From: Ciborinia camelliae
Lineage: Eukaryota > Ascomycota > Leotiomycetes > Helotiales > Sclerotiniaceae
DNA: 64,000 bases
Direction of reading: 5' to 3'
NCBI GenBank assembly: GCA_025890175.1
Contig: JANPYM010000005.1
Location: 1,316,440-1,380,439 of the forward strand
Both the position numbers and the translations under genes were made by a program. Shown here in pieces: positions 34,670 to 46,478 of the stretch (within the stretch, counting starts at the first letter, position 1; each line of letters starts with the position of its first letter). The notes under the pieces are model-generated. The model was not told where the DNA came from. It did no database searches and was given only the letters and a program-made list of their open reading frames with translations.

Positions 34670-37309
34670 TCATATAGTATGAAGCGAATTAGATTCCATC
34701 GATGCATGCCCATCATCTTGGACGAAACCATATTTTCCCATGGCGAATTCATCCTCAGGTGTCCTCATTCCAATTCCACTATCATCATGACCGGCGGCTG
34801 CATTCATTGCAGCTTCTCTCGCAAGATCCATTGGCCGAGGACCCGAGACGCTCCGCTCGCCATTCACCCCACGAGCAAGAAATTCATCACTTCCAGTACT
34901 ATATCTGCCTTCTTGCTGACTATTTCTCCGACTCGCGGCGGGATGCTTAGACATATCCCCCATTGTACCTTGAATAGTTTCACGTTGCATAAAGCCACCT
35001 TGCTCCGCCATAAAAGCAATCATTTCATCTATCCAACACTTAGTCACCCACCAAGCACCAAAGCTTTTGCCTTGGGCAATGGTAAGATCTCTCATCACAG
35101 CTGTGCCAATCTTTTGGACACACCATACGATTTCTGCATGCGTGGCATACGGAAATTTGGCAGGGAGCGAGAGAAGCATGTTCACCCAACGATCTAGAAC
35201 ATTCTCCGTCGTCGGATCCGCATGGACGCTCGCTTGTCGTTGACGACCCATACGCGCAACCATTTCTCCAAATGGAGTGTGCCCTTCTATCTCCCACGAC
35301 ACCTCACTTGGATCGAGAAGATCACGTAGTTCAGTTATTAAGAGATTTACCACATCATCCATCCCTCTCGTAGGTACGCTTTCCGCAACCTTCCTTATGT
35401 TGACCATGGTGATGAAGTCCTCGTACATTGTATCACGATTGTAAGGATTGGATAACATGTTCGCTGCAGCATGAGCAGTTAAATTCACTCTTAATTCTTT
35501 GTCCAAGAGACTAGCAAAAGTTGTAGCTGGACCGACTTTCGCCTCAATAACATGTGCTGGCTGGCCATGGAATGCGTTTTGAATATGTGCAACTAGACGG
35601 TCGGAAATGTTACGTAATGTATCCAAAACTACTTTAGGCACCACTTGAAGTGTCAAGGGTGCCACGACGCGCATCATACTTTGGTACATGATGATATCGC
35701 ACTGGTTGATCCACGGCGCGAGAGCTTTGTCGGCAAACAATTTTTGCACGGGCATTGTTAAAGTGCCTTGGAAAGCCGTGAATAAATGGAAGAATGTTTT
35801 TTCTTTACAGAAGCGAACTTGTTCAACGAGAGAAGTGCAATGAGAGCGATAAAGTGCAGATAATGCACGTGCAGAATCGGGATCCGTACCCGTAGGCAAA
35901 AATTGTTGGATTCTCGGAAGCAAAATAGCTCCATATTCTTGCAAGGAAGGTTCTCCTAAAGGTGCAAAATGAAGAACCTGGGGTGTTTTTGTTGTGCACT
36001 CGAGATCTGCAAGCTTCGTGACCACTGGGTGAGTGTAGAGACTATGAGGTCTAATGAATCCTTCCGATCGTTGTTTGCGTTGCGCGGGTTCTTGGGGGAT
36101 GGCGGGAGATGGAAATGGAGCTCTATCAATAGGATATTTATCCACGGGGTACTGGATTTGCGATGTCATACTTTGACTGCTTGTTTAGTAATGGATTGAT
36201 ATAGGGGATAGAGATTGACATACTTGAAACTTTGCGCAAAACTTGCATCATTGAAGTTTGTGATGGACTGATGAGTTTGAGTTTCATGTAGTTGTGGCTG
36301 ATCATCTTTGAGACTGAAGTTGACATAGTGATACTTTGATTCTCCGCGCACACCAAGTCTTCGAGTTTTTAATCCTGGGAAGAGCACACGAACAAGTTTG
36401 CCGAAGGATGCAGGATTTAGAACGGTTACTTTCTCCGTGCCGCACCTGGAAACATAGTTTGCATAAACCCGACCTCTTGGTACAGAGCCTGTGCCTTTAT
36501 CGCAGACTTTGTTTATCCTGAAAGAACTTCATTAGCATGCTGCAAGCTCCATAAAATGATCTACCTACCAGAGCATAGCAAACACTTGTCTCTGTCTTTC
36601 CGATTGTGGTCCCCGTTCATTAAGAAGAAGTTCCGCGGCAACGTCTTGTAAGGTGCGGTGTTTATTTGAGTGAAATAGCTGTCTCATCTCTAACTCATTT
36701 GCTGCGCTTGATCTGGAGGCTTTCTTTGTTGTTCCGGTAGCCCCAGCTAGAGATTCCACCTCGTCTTGCTCATCACTGCGACCTTCTAGAACTTGACTGT
36801 CACCCTCTCCATAATTTTGAGCATAGCTGTCCATTGGTATAGATTGGCGCCCATTTTCAGGTTTATACTGCATTTCCGGATGATACGATTGCATATGGTG
36901 ATTCGGGACGCCATTGAGAGAGTGCTCCATATCATAAGGTCGGGGATTTTGAAGCTGTGAAGCACTATGCATAACCATGTCTTCGGCTGACAGTTGCGAA
37001 ATATTGCTGTGTTGCGGGTTGGAGTTGTGCTCATACCACTGCGCCGGATCCATGTATTGCTGTTCCAATGCCGGTTGCGCAAGCCCGCTATGAACACTGG
37101 TCGTAGAAGCTCGAGATTGAGGTCGTTTGCGAGATTTGGTGGACATGGCTGTGTTAGACCTCGATCGTTTAATAGGAATTTTTTCTCCGGGTGGTTGTTG
37201 ATCTTCAATATTTCAAAATAGTTAGAATATGTACATACATTGGAAAGCTTCGCGCATTGAAGCGCGCCATGTTTAGAAGACAAAATTATCACTTACCCAT
37301 AATTTCCAT
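34670..37309 (-). CDS. RFX-family winged-helix transcription factor, 4 exons with a 13-nt first exon, 815 aa
   Basis: The model is complement(join(34670..36176,36224..36517,36569..37202,37297..37309)). Phases close on 816 codons. The first exon encodes only MEIM plus one base and joins to DQQPPGEKIPIKRSRSNTAMSTKSRKRPQSR. If that exon is wrong, Met24 (37146) is a start in the same frame. Residues 24-150 are Gln/Asn/His-rich. The RFX DNA-binding domain (about 185-290) includes FAMLWINKVCDKGTGSVPRGRVYANYVSRCGTEKVTVLNPASFGKLVRVLFPGLKTRRLGVRGESKYHYVNF, with the arginines and RGESKYHY motif that contact X-box DNA. The conserved RFX central and dimerisation regions follow (YGAILLPRIQQFLP, PWINQCDIIMYQSMMRVVAPLTLQ, LPAKFPYATHAEIVWCVQKIGTAVMRDLTIAQGKSFGAWWVTKCWIDEMIAFM). 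Yeast Crt1 is the repressor of DNA-damage genes in this family; Penicillium RFX1 also belongs. Confidence 0.93.
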
Positions 37310-39326
37310 GCGAGGTTGAGGTTGTTGTTCGTGGAGTCGGAGAAAATGGTCGGAAAAAGTGGCTGGGGCTTTGTTTATTTTGCGATGTGTATCCTTTCTT
37401 GACTTGATTATGGATCCTTATGGACTTGTAATGTCCTGACACCAATCCAGTTCTACGATATGGATACTTACCAATTGAAAGAAGAGCAAATCGTTCCTGT
37501 TGTCGTCCTTTGTGGTGGTATGTTTTTTGAAAGGTTGATTTCAATTGTTTACCAAGTCTTGAGGTATTCCGGTTAACGGGGAAGCAGGAACCAATCTCGA
37601 ATAGGCTTAGTGCCATGATTGATAATGATTGGAGGATTGATTCACAACAAAACAAACATTGATTATTTCCAAGGTTAGATACCTAGGTATTTAGGTATAA
37701 TTAAGTATTTAGTAAATATAGATATGTATTATTATACTTATCAATACCTACTTAGATTCCTACTATAGAGCTGAGCAGAGCTGTCGGGTTGCTATTGCTA
37801 TTGCTATTGCTATTGAAGGTTGAATTGAAGAATTCTTCCAATGGGCGAAAGTACAGATGCTTCTCTGGATACCTACCGATAATACAGGCAGAGAAACAAT
37901 ACAGTAAATCACTTTGGCATTATTTTTATCATCTTTTTTGCATTCTTTCAAATTTTAATTTCCCTTCTGTTGGCGGTGAACTCGAAGACTTGACTTTTCG
38001 CTGCTTAACCCATGCAAAGTAATGGAAATGTCTTGAATTGATAGAAGTACCTATGCATCTGATTATTTTCACATTATTATTGAGAGTTGTCAAAGTTATT
38101 CCAGAAACTACCTAATATATGATAGAGTTTCATTATATTATTGGCTTTTATTCATATTGCTAGATAGGTAGCTAGGTAGGTAGCTAGGTAGGTAGGTACC
38201 GGTATTCAAACCTATTATTTCAAATTCAACATTCCACCCGTGGATTTCATAGTTTGAACAATCACTCTGTATAGGTATGGTATTATTGTTCTTAATTACG
38301 TTGAAGAATGTTGGACATCTCGTAGAGTCTCATTACTCCAGTAGCTACTAGGTACGAGGTATGTCGCTATATTCTGAATAACACTTATGAAGTTATAAAA
38401 CAGCTCGATATTATTCTTTCATCATCTGTCATCCAATGTATCTACATGTATAGTTTGGATTATGCAATACATTATGCGTAGTATATACCGTACCGGTACT
38501 TGATTATGAAGAAGAACGGGCGAACTGTGATAGCTGGAGGACCAAGCACTTGTGGAATAAGAATATATGTAACTCAACCTTCATTCATTTCATTCATTCG
38601 CCATTCACCACTGATAGATACCCAGCTTACCATACCTAGGTATCTACCCACGTCGCTCTACTCCGCGCCTTTCTTTTCCCTGAGAAGAAGACTCAAGAGT
38701 CAAGAGTCAAGAGTCAAGATTGAAGATTCAAGATTCAAGAAGTGCAAAGTGTCGATTGTACAGTTGGCACATTCAAACCTTCCCGGTCGGTATCTACCAA
38801 TAAAAGTAGGCAAAAAGTAAACCCTAATCCACCCCACCAGTCAGTCTTCTTCCACATTCCTCCGAAGTATTCTACCAGCTTCTGCACTCGAAGACGAAGA
38901 AGATAAGAACTTTCAAGACCTTCATACGAACAAGAGATTATTTGAGTAGTATTATCGAGTAAATCCTTTGAAGTATACCTACCTAGCATGTAAGAGTCCT
39001 TTGTAAATAGTAGAGTAGAATTCTTTGAATGCATTCATAAATATATGGTCCATATAGGTATTTCATTCAATTTTACTCTTTGTGTGTCAAGGTGATGTTG
39101 TCCCCCCCGCTCCCGATCGGTTGTCCAAGCTTCTTCGTCATAAGTAGGTAGCGTTAGACAAAGAACACTTTTGCCCAACCATAGAATCCTCCTTTCTCAC
39201 AATCGTCCCCCACAACCAACACAAATAACAATAAACTTCTCAAAATTTGCACTTGCAAAATCTCTACAACACCCGCATACATCTCATCAATCTTAGGAAC
39301 ACCTTGCGCAATATATATCTTTCGAA
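37310..39326. promoter_or_regulatory. Divergent 2-kb intergenic region between RFX and Yop1 genes
   Basis: Both flanking genes start here and run outward. Repeats include GCTATT units (about 37791-37815), a TAGG/TAGC tetranucleotide block (about 38160-38200) and AAGAGTC-type heptamers (about 38690-38745). No gene is recognised. Confidence 0.55.
38160..38200. repeat. TAGG/TAGC tetranucleotide microsatellite
   Basis: Tandem 4-bp units of the GTAG/CTAG type, slightly mixed, ending in GGTACCGG. The same type of array recurs in most long intergenic stretches here. Confidence 0.9.
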
Positions 39327-40051
39327 ATGTCGTTCCAAGACAAAGTTCAGGGAGTCATCTCCCAAATTGACAAGGAAGTACGTTCCCGCACACTCCGAAT
39401 TTCAATTTGGGCCCATCGACGTCCTGCGGTTATCTGGCAATGATGTGCCAAACTGTATTGATGTATGAACCTTTTGACTGATTGTGACACCAGCTCTCCA
39501 AATACCCAACCTTGAACAACCTCGAGAAACAAAGCAACGTTCCTAAAGTCTACGCTTTCTTGGGCGTTATTGCATTCTACTTCTTTTTCATCTTTTTCAA
39601 CATCGGAGGTCAACTTCTTACGAACCTTGCTGGTTTTGCTCTTCCAGGCTACTACTCTTTGGACGCTTTATTCAGCTCTGGAAAGGCCGACGACACTCAG
39701 TGGCTCACGGTAAATAATCCGAAAACCATACTTAATTAACCCATAGCATAGCTGATATATATATTTATAGTACTGGGTTGTCTTCGCCTTCTTAACTGTG
39801 TTTGAGAGCGTGTTCACCGTTGTATACTGGTTTCCTTTCTACTATACCTTCAAGTTCATCCTCGTTTTGTGGCTCGCACTCCCAATCACAAGGTAAGATT
39901 CATATATTCCCAATTATGTGTCCTTAGCACAGGGCTAACACTCTCTGATAGCGGTGCCCAAATTGTCTTCCGCTCCTTCATTTCCCCAGTCTTCTCCCGA
40001 TACTTCTCTGGAGCTAGCAAGGCCAATGCTACCGCAGATAAGTCCTTGTAA
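39327..40051 (+). CDS. YOP1: Yop1/REEP-DP1-HVA22 family ER membrane-shaping protein, 4 exons, 162 aa
   Basis: The model is join(39327..39377,39494..39709,39771..39892,39952..40051). Introns are 116, 61 and 59 bp, and the phases agree. The protein reads MSFQDKVQGVISQIDKELSKYPTLNNLEKQSNVPKVYAFLGVIAFYFFFIFF, then GGQLLTNLAGFALPGYYSLDALFSS, DDTQWLTYWVVFAFLTVFESVFTVVYWFPFYYTFKFILVLWLALPIT, and SGAQIVFRSFISPVFSRYFS. This is the full TB2/DP1/HVA22 domain: two long hydrophobic hairpins plus an amphipathic C-terminal helix. Yop1 bends tubular ER membranes together with reticulons. The length is close to yeast Yop1 (180 aa). It is followed tandemly by Mid1 on the same strand, 820 bp away. Confidence 0.95.
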
Positions 40052-40871
40052 TGGCCTAATAAGTGTATACCGCTATCGCGCTGCCGGAATTATTCCACTC
40101 AATAATACATGGGCAGAATAGTGGGAACATGCGTGAAGCCATGACTGAAAATTATAGGCGTCAGACTAAGATGGGGGTGAGGTCTTGAGCCGTGGACGTT
40201 GAGGATGTAGTAGAGACTGACAAACCACAATGTTTGAGAAACGTTGCACGAATTTCTTATGATCTGTGGGATAATTCAAATGTTCTGTTGATATGGCCTG
40301 AAATCCACCAAGGGTATCAAATTTCTGGTTCAGATTGATGGGATATGCGGTAGAGGATATCATCGTTGACTAGTTTAGTTGAGTTGGTACATATGATATG
40401 AAAAAATGAGAAGACTGAATTGATACAGTTCATACTCACAACTACCTACCTAGGAATGATTAGCAAAACTGCGTGTTAGTCTTCACATATTTGTAATTGA
40501 AATTTTATCTTGATTGCCATACCGGTACCTAGTGACAAGTAAGTTAAAGTTGTAAACCAAACGACACAGTAGAGAAGGAGGGGGCAGTTAGGGTAGGGGA
40601 TCGACTAAAAACTCTATCATTGGTCAAGATATCATGGTACAGTAGCGGACCGGGGAGCTTGACTTGAGACTTCAGTCAAACACCAAGAGTTAAACCTCCA
40701 ACGACCATCGAAGAACAACCCACTTTCTCTAAACAACCAATCAATTGCAGTCATGAAAATCGCACGCCAGATCTGGAATCCTCTGAAATAAACAAAACTG
40801 ATGCTTGAACTTTCCTCCAACGAGATTCGCGACATTCCGATGGGCATTTTCCCAATACCGCCGCAATCGCA
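40052..40871. other. Intergenic region between Yop1 and Mid1
   Basis: This holds the Yop1 3' flank and the Mid1 promoter. A short CTACCTACCTA run lies near 40441. No gene is supported. Confidence 0.55.
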
Positions 40872-42948
40872 ATGCCTCTGCCAAAGCTCAGTCCGCTGCA
40901 ATCGCGGCTGGCTGCATCTCTCATGGGATCGCTCATGCTACTGATATTATATCTGACTTTCTCATCCTCTCACTTCGCATACGCCGCCGACGTTGATTCG
41001 ATACGACCAGAAGATCATAATCACGAGAGGTTAATGGATATGAACATATTGGAGCTGGATAGTGAAGATGAGCATATAGAACTGAGAGCCGAGGGGTACG
41101 AGGCCGAATTCGTAGGATTTGATCGAAGTATAATTGGGAGGGTTGCATCGGAGAATGATCCCACTCCATTACTGAATAATCGCGTTGTAACGACAAACAT
41201 TGAACAAGGACAAACGATGCCCTTTTCGTTCCTGAACTCCTCATTATGGGGAGCCATGTCTCCACAAGCAAGCGGCCTCCCTTCTCCTGTTCTGTTCCGG
41301 AAAAGATATGCCGAGAATGTTGGTAATATGGGAGCGGAGGGGCTCCAGATTTCGGATCCTGAGTTTCTTGAGGTCGAAAACGGAGAGCAGGTTCCGTCCG
41401 AAGATCAAGGGGCAGATTCAACTTTGTGGCCTCGACAATCGACCTCCGTGACTACTAGGACGCTATATATTACGGTGAATACCTGCACACAACCCGAAGC
41501 TGAGGGGGCAAACTTGGGGGCGCCCTCGCAGCTTGAACTCTACATATCACAGTCCGAAAAAAACAAGAATCCCGGACCCGGACAAGATGCTAGTTTACAA
41601 CAAACCTACACATTGGACGGCGGAGCCGCAGTGGTCACTCTGAATGCTACCGGGGATGTCTACATGGGTTTGTCGGGTTCAAATCTGACCGGAAACTACA
41701 CAGGGACATGGAACGCCCAGATTGCTGCTTCCATTGATGCGCCCTACCATTATTATAATAGCGATGAATCTAATCTCATCCTTGTGGATAGTGACAGCGG
41801 GTCAGCTCTCCTGGTTACCACCGATCTCACCACAGATAATGGCTCGGTATACGATGAGTGGGTTAATCTGCCGCCGCCTTTTACTATGTTCGCCAGCAAA
41901 ACGGTCAATTCGTCCATGATAGGCTTGCAAAATTCATATTGTGGACTGGAAAAGAAGGCGGAAATAGCAGGGACTATTAATGGAGGTCAGAGTACTAGCA
42001 GAATTCAAGTATCGATGACTACCAGAGGAGAAGATAATTATCCCAAGCAGCAATTCTACTTCGATGGGTTGACTGCTGGTACATCCTACTATGGAATTCT
42101 TGCCATGAATGGTAACTCAACTGCTCTTGGGCGCGAGGGAGTAGGCGGTGGTGGACAAGTATGGAAAGCCATGACCTTTTCCACAATCTCAGGTATGTGA
42201 TTATGATAGATGCTACTTGATTATTGAATTAACTCCCTGTATAGCCGATAATTGCGCCCTTGTGTATAACCTCACATTCTGCGATCAGGTCGCCTGGACG
42301 GTGCCATCAAATCCCAACAAATTTCCAAACACTTCTGCTCTTGCAGAATGGTACGACAGCTCAACCAACGAGTCTTACCAGTACTTTAAAAAAGCATTGG
42401 CACAGATTCCTTGCAACACTACTTCGTCTGCTCAATACTCGCTTGCTCAAAACTGTGCTACTTGTGATGCTGCGTATAAAACTTGGCTCTGTTCAGTCAC
42501 CATACCAAGATGTACCGATTTTTCAAATGATCTTCCATGGTTACAGAGACGAGGTATGGGACAACCATTTCCAAACCAGACATCGCTTAGCCCTGAGCTT
42601 GTCAGCCTAGCAAACTCTTCACTGTCTATGAATGGTTCTCGAAATCCAAATATCGATGAAATAGTCCAGCCAGGGCCTTACAAGGAGATTTTACCCTGTG
42701 AGGATTTATGCTATGGAATTGTCCGCGCTTGCCCGGCAATCATGAGCTTCGCGTGCCCTACTCCAGGAGATACAGGCTTTGCTTCGAGTTACGGCATACG
42801 GAGGACATCAAATGAAAGCGGGCAAGTTACGTGCAATTACCCCGGTGCCGTGCACGACCAGTCGGTTGGGAGTAGAAGCTCGATATCGCAAACAATGGCA
42901 TTTGGAGCGGCAATGTTGAGTACAATGTTCATGTTGAGCGGCATCTGA
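40872..42948 (+). CDS. MID1: Mid1, stretch-activated Ca2+-permeable channel subunit, 2 exons, 674 aa
   Basis: The model is join(40872..42192,42245..42948), with a 52-bp intron (GTATGT donor) in phase 1. A hydrophobic N-terminal signal/anchor (SLMGSLMLLILYLTFSSSHFAYA, about residues 17-39) leads to a large extracytoplasmic region with many N-x-S/T sequons (NSSLW, NATGD, NLTGN, NNSM-like sites). The C-terminal part carries the Mid1 cysteine-rich region: ADNCALVYNLTFCDQVAWTVPSN, NCATCDAAYKTWLCSVTIPRCTDF, ILPCEDLCYGIVRACPAIMSFACP and VTCNYPG. A hydrophobic C-terminus (MAFGAAMLSTMFMLSGI) could be a membrane or GPI-type anchor. Mid1 works with the pore subunit Cch1 in the plasma membrane for calcium entry during stress or mating. 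Cch1 is not in the window. The N-terminal third is less conserved. Confidence 0.93.
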
Positions 42949-44168
42949 GAAATCTTAAAATCAGGATAAGGTAACATAGGCGGCGTAAAGGAAATGGGAT
43001 CTTATTTAAATGGGACTTTTGAAATACCTCTACAAGAAGAGAGTCGGACGGTATTCGCGGCTGTTGGACGGCTTTGTTGACGCTGTATTTTTTGTATCAC
43101 CCTGAACCACATAAACTTGTACTATATATGAAGTGTATGACCATGATCAACCAGTCCTTCTACGCCACGTGATTGAGGTGAAACAATCGAGCTGCATAAA
43201 AGGGGGAGCTTCCCGACTCGTACTTCTTCGCCATCTCTCCACGAATCAAAGTCATATACATCTGCATGAACATTCGAGCGTTTGAAAGGCACCATCATCA
43301 GCCAGGGTCAAGATCCCTACAATCTCACAAACTCATCATCCATTGCAAACCTTTGACGCTACTTAATGTCACTTGATAAGGATGTATGCTCCGGCCAGAT
43401 CGAACGTTTGCCCCATCGTACTCATCAGATTCAGCCTTTTCTCACCTTGCTGGGATTGTTCATCATGTGGTCAGTGATTCATTGATACTCCAATTGCGAT
43501 ATAGCTGGAGAGGAACAGGCTTTGAGAGGGGGGTCGTCACTAATTGACCAGGGGTAAATTCTGAAGAATATGGATTTGTATGGATTTGCATGTATGGAAG
43601 GGGCGGAATAGATTAGCATGTGAGTCTAGGTACAGCTAGAAAGTTAGGGCTGTCCCAACGCTTTTAGGTCTAGGATCTAAACGTCATGATGAGTTGTACT
43701 AAATGTAATTTTAAATTTGTACGAGAAGGGTTTGGTGGCATGCCTGGTCTCAAAAACCTTCCCGTTCCTGCAAATGATCTACAGTCTACTGTACTAACAG
43801 TATCAGCGTCAACGTGGGGTGCAGAAAGTTTGGGTTGGCTTCCAAGGTTGCAGGTGGATGAGTGGGTGGGTTGTGAACTTGTGGTTTTTTGTCAGGTTTT
43901 GGCGATGTGGTGAAATAGGAAGTGAGGAATATTTTTTTTTTCTTTTCGGATTTTCATGATATAGCAAATGAGAAAGAAATGAAATGAAAAGATTTTTAAT
44001 TATATATGGGTTGGGGGCTATAAGAAAGAATTTATTAATATATTGATACGGTATGCGGTATATTGTATAAGTAAGTACCTACTGTATGGTAAAAACTTGA
44101 GGTAAGATAAGACAAAGGAATACTGTCTACCGTACCTAGTATCTGTGATGGTTTTTGGTTTTCAGCTT

Positions 44169-44210
44169 GCATCTGGCATCTGGCATCTGGCATCTGGCAT
44201 CTGGCATCTC
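44169..44210. repeat. 7-bp tandem repeat (GCATCTG)
   Basis: Five exact copies of GCATCTG plus a sixth with one change. Confidence 0.95.
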
Positions 44211-44778
44211 GTATTGTATTGTATCTTCCATCTACATACAGCACTGTAATCAAATGGATTCATCCATCCAAGGTTCGTTCATTCATTCATAGATGGAGGT
44301 AGGTAGGTAGGTATTCATACCTATTCAAATTCATATTCGGTCTGGTCTGGCCTGGTCTGGCCTGGTTCGTAACGTTCCGTTCCCAAGTTCAATTTTTATT
44401 GGCTAGTAAAAGTATAAAATAATAAAAAACACGCTAAAACGCGCTTTGAGAAACAATGTAAACAAGAACTCTTTTCGGTCGCGAACCACCTCGATTCTTC
44501 CTCTCTCCCCTCCCCTCTCTGCCCCTCTGTGCCCTCATCCTTCTCTATACCTACCTACCGAACTACCTAACTTTTGATCTTCATTCAACCTTGCGACCGA
44601 CGATGACCTGGAAGAATTGATACCTTTTTGTTTTTGCTGATGGTTAATTTGTTACCTGATCAGTGATATCCATGCATGATACGGTACGATTCCACTTTTG
44701 ACAAATCCTAATCCAATCCAATCCAACCAAATTCAAAATTCTACGACTGGTCAAGAAAAATCAAATTCAAAATTTGAT

Positions 44779-44832
44779 CCCATCCCATCCCATCCCATCC
44801 CATCCCATCCCATCCCATCCCATCCCATCCCA
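44779..44832 (+). repeat. CATCC pentanucleotide microsatellite
   Basis: About eleven tandem CCATC units without a mismatch, 1.6 kb upstream of the forkhead start. Confidence 0.95.
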
Positions 44833-45411
44833 AGCGCCAACACCCCAGAACTTCAAGAATCAAAACGCCCTGGCCACCACCTAATTCAACTTCAACCGTG
44901 GACCTTTTAACCACTTTTTAACCACCTGAAAGAAATTACTTCTCATCCAATCGATTCTCTGTCAATTCTCCAGCTATTGTAGGAGAACTAGACAACCAGA
45001 CCATTTTCACAATCAAACAAATCAATATTGTCCTGTACTATCCTGACCATCGGGAAAGTACAACACTACACTACATCTACATCTACATCTCTTCTCTTCG
45101 CCACACCACACCACACCACATACACCAACCACATCACACCCAATGCATCCCGGCATCGTAGCGTGCTGTTCTGTGAATATCATCACCATATCTTCATATT
45201 TCACATACTACAAAATTGGAGGACAGTAAACTCTAGGACCTAGGTCAATCTAATAAGATCTACCAAGTATCAACAGACGACAGGACAGTACCTACCTAAG
45301 GTAGGTAGGTAATAGCAAGCAAATTTAGTCGCAAAAGAAAGATCAAGCTTGACCTTGGCTTGCCCGCTTCCTTTTTTTTGACTTCTGTCAACTTATTATC
45401 ATCCTACCTCA

Positions 45412-45512
45412 TCCTGTCAACCTATCAGCCTATGAACCTATCAACCTATCAGCCTATCAACCCATCAACCTATTAACCTATCAACCTATTAACCTATTAA
45501 CCTAAACCTATC
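45412..45512 (+). repeat. Degenerate AACCTATC tandem repeat
   Basis: About ten 8-bp units of the type CAACCTAT, with single changes (CAGCCTAT, GAACCTAT, TAACCTAT). Confidence 0.85.
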
Positions 45513-46478
45513 AACTTCAGCTTCAACGACCATCAACGACCATCAACATCAACCAACCAATTATTCTCAAGGGATCGATCACATCATCCATCACACACAG
45601 ACCTTTTCGTCTTTTACCTGATACATGCCGCATGCCGGTCCCAGTCTCCAGCCATACGTGTAGCTACAGTCTACCATAGTCCTACGCTCGAGCCGGATCT
45701 TTTAACCAGGGCATACATACATACACACATACACATACATACTTTCGGGCCACTTCCTTGCTTCCATACAACCTAAAACCTTCTTTTCTCGTGCTCGTGC
45801 TCGGCACATCATCCATATCGCCCATATTCGCCGTCTAACAATTCCCATCCTTTTTCTCCCCGCTCAGCCTTCTTACTTACAATTAATTATTCATCGCCTT
45901 ACATTTGTTCCCGTCGACTTGCACTTGCTTCCGTTCTCTTGATTCTAGTTCCTGTGCCACAAATATCCCACCCGCAACGCATCTCAACACATCTCAACAC
46001 ACCTGCCTTCTGGCTTCTCCCTTCTGGCTTCTGTTTTCAACTAAATCCATTTTTTGATATCATCAAAAGCTTCAGTCTCAATTTTCAATCATAGCGCTTT
46101 ACCGCATACGGCACAGTACCGATATCTTTGCAATTAATTTGATCTTAGTGGGAGCGATCCAGACCACCTGCCCTTGCTTCCTCGCCTTTCCAAAGTTGGA
46201 ATCCACCGTAATCTCGCTCCACAATCCGATCAGTCGTCGATCCTGGACAGCACACACTCACCCACTCCCGGTATGCATGCCCTTAGATAGTCCTCGTTAT
46301 CCCATCGAGCATTGTTTTTTCTCCAGAATGACATACTTTCCATAGGGCTAACAACAAATGCTCCAGCTTTTCACACATAGCGATACCTAATTAGGACTAC
46401 CACAACATCATCAGATCACGCGTTGATTGAATAGATCTCCTCGACACTTATCCGCGCGTCGTCGACTCTCTCTCTACG

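Larger units (their letters stand above)
42949..46478. promoter_or_regulatory. 3.5-kb region upstream of the forkhead gene, repeat-rich and pyrimidine-rich
   Basis: The left part is the Mid1 3' flank. A CACGTG hexamer (near 43167) and CATAAAAGG lie before a 36-codon open frame at 43266-43376, which I do not call. From about 44460 to the forkhead ATG the plus strand is strongly C/T-rich and contains several pentamer and octamer repeats; this looks like a long promoter and leader. A six-codon upstream ATG frame lies at 46273-46290. Confidence 0.5.
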
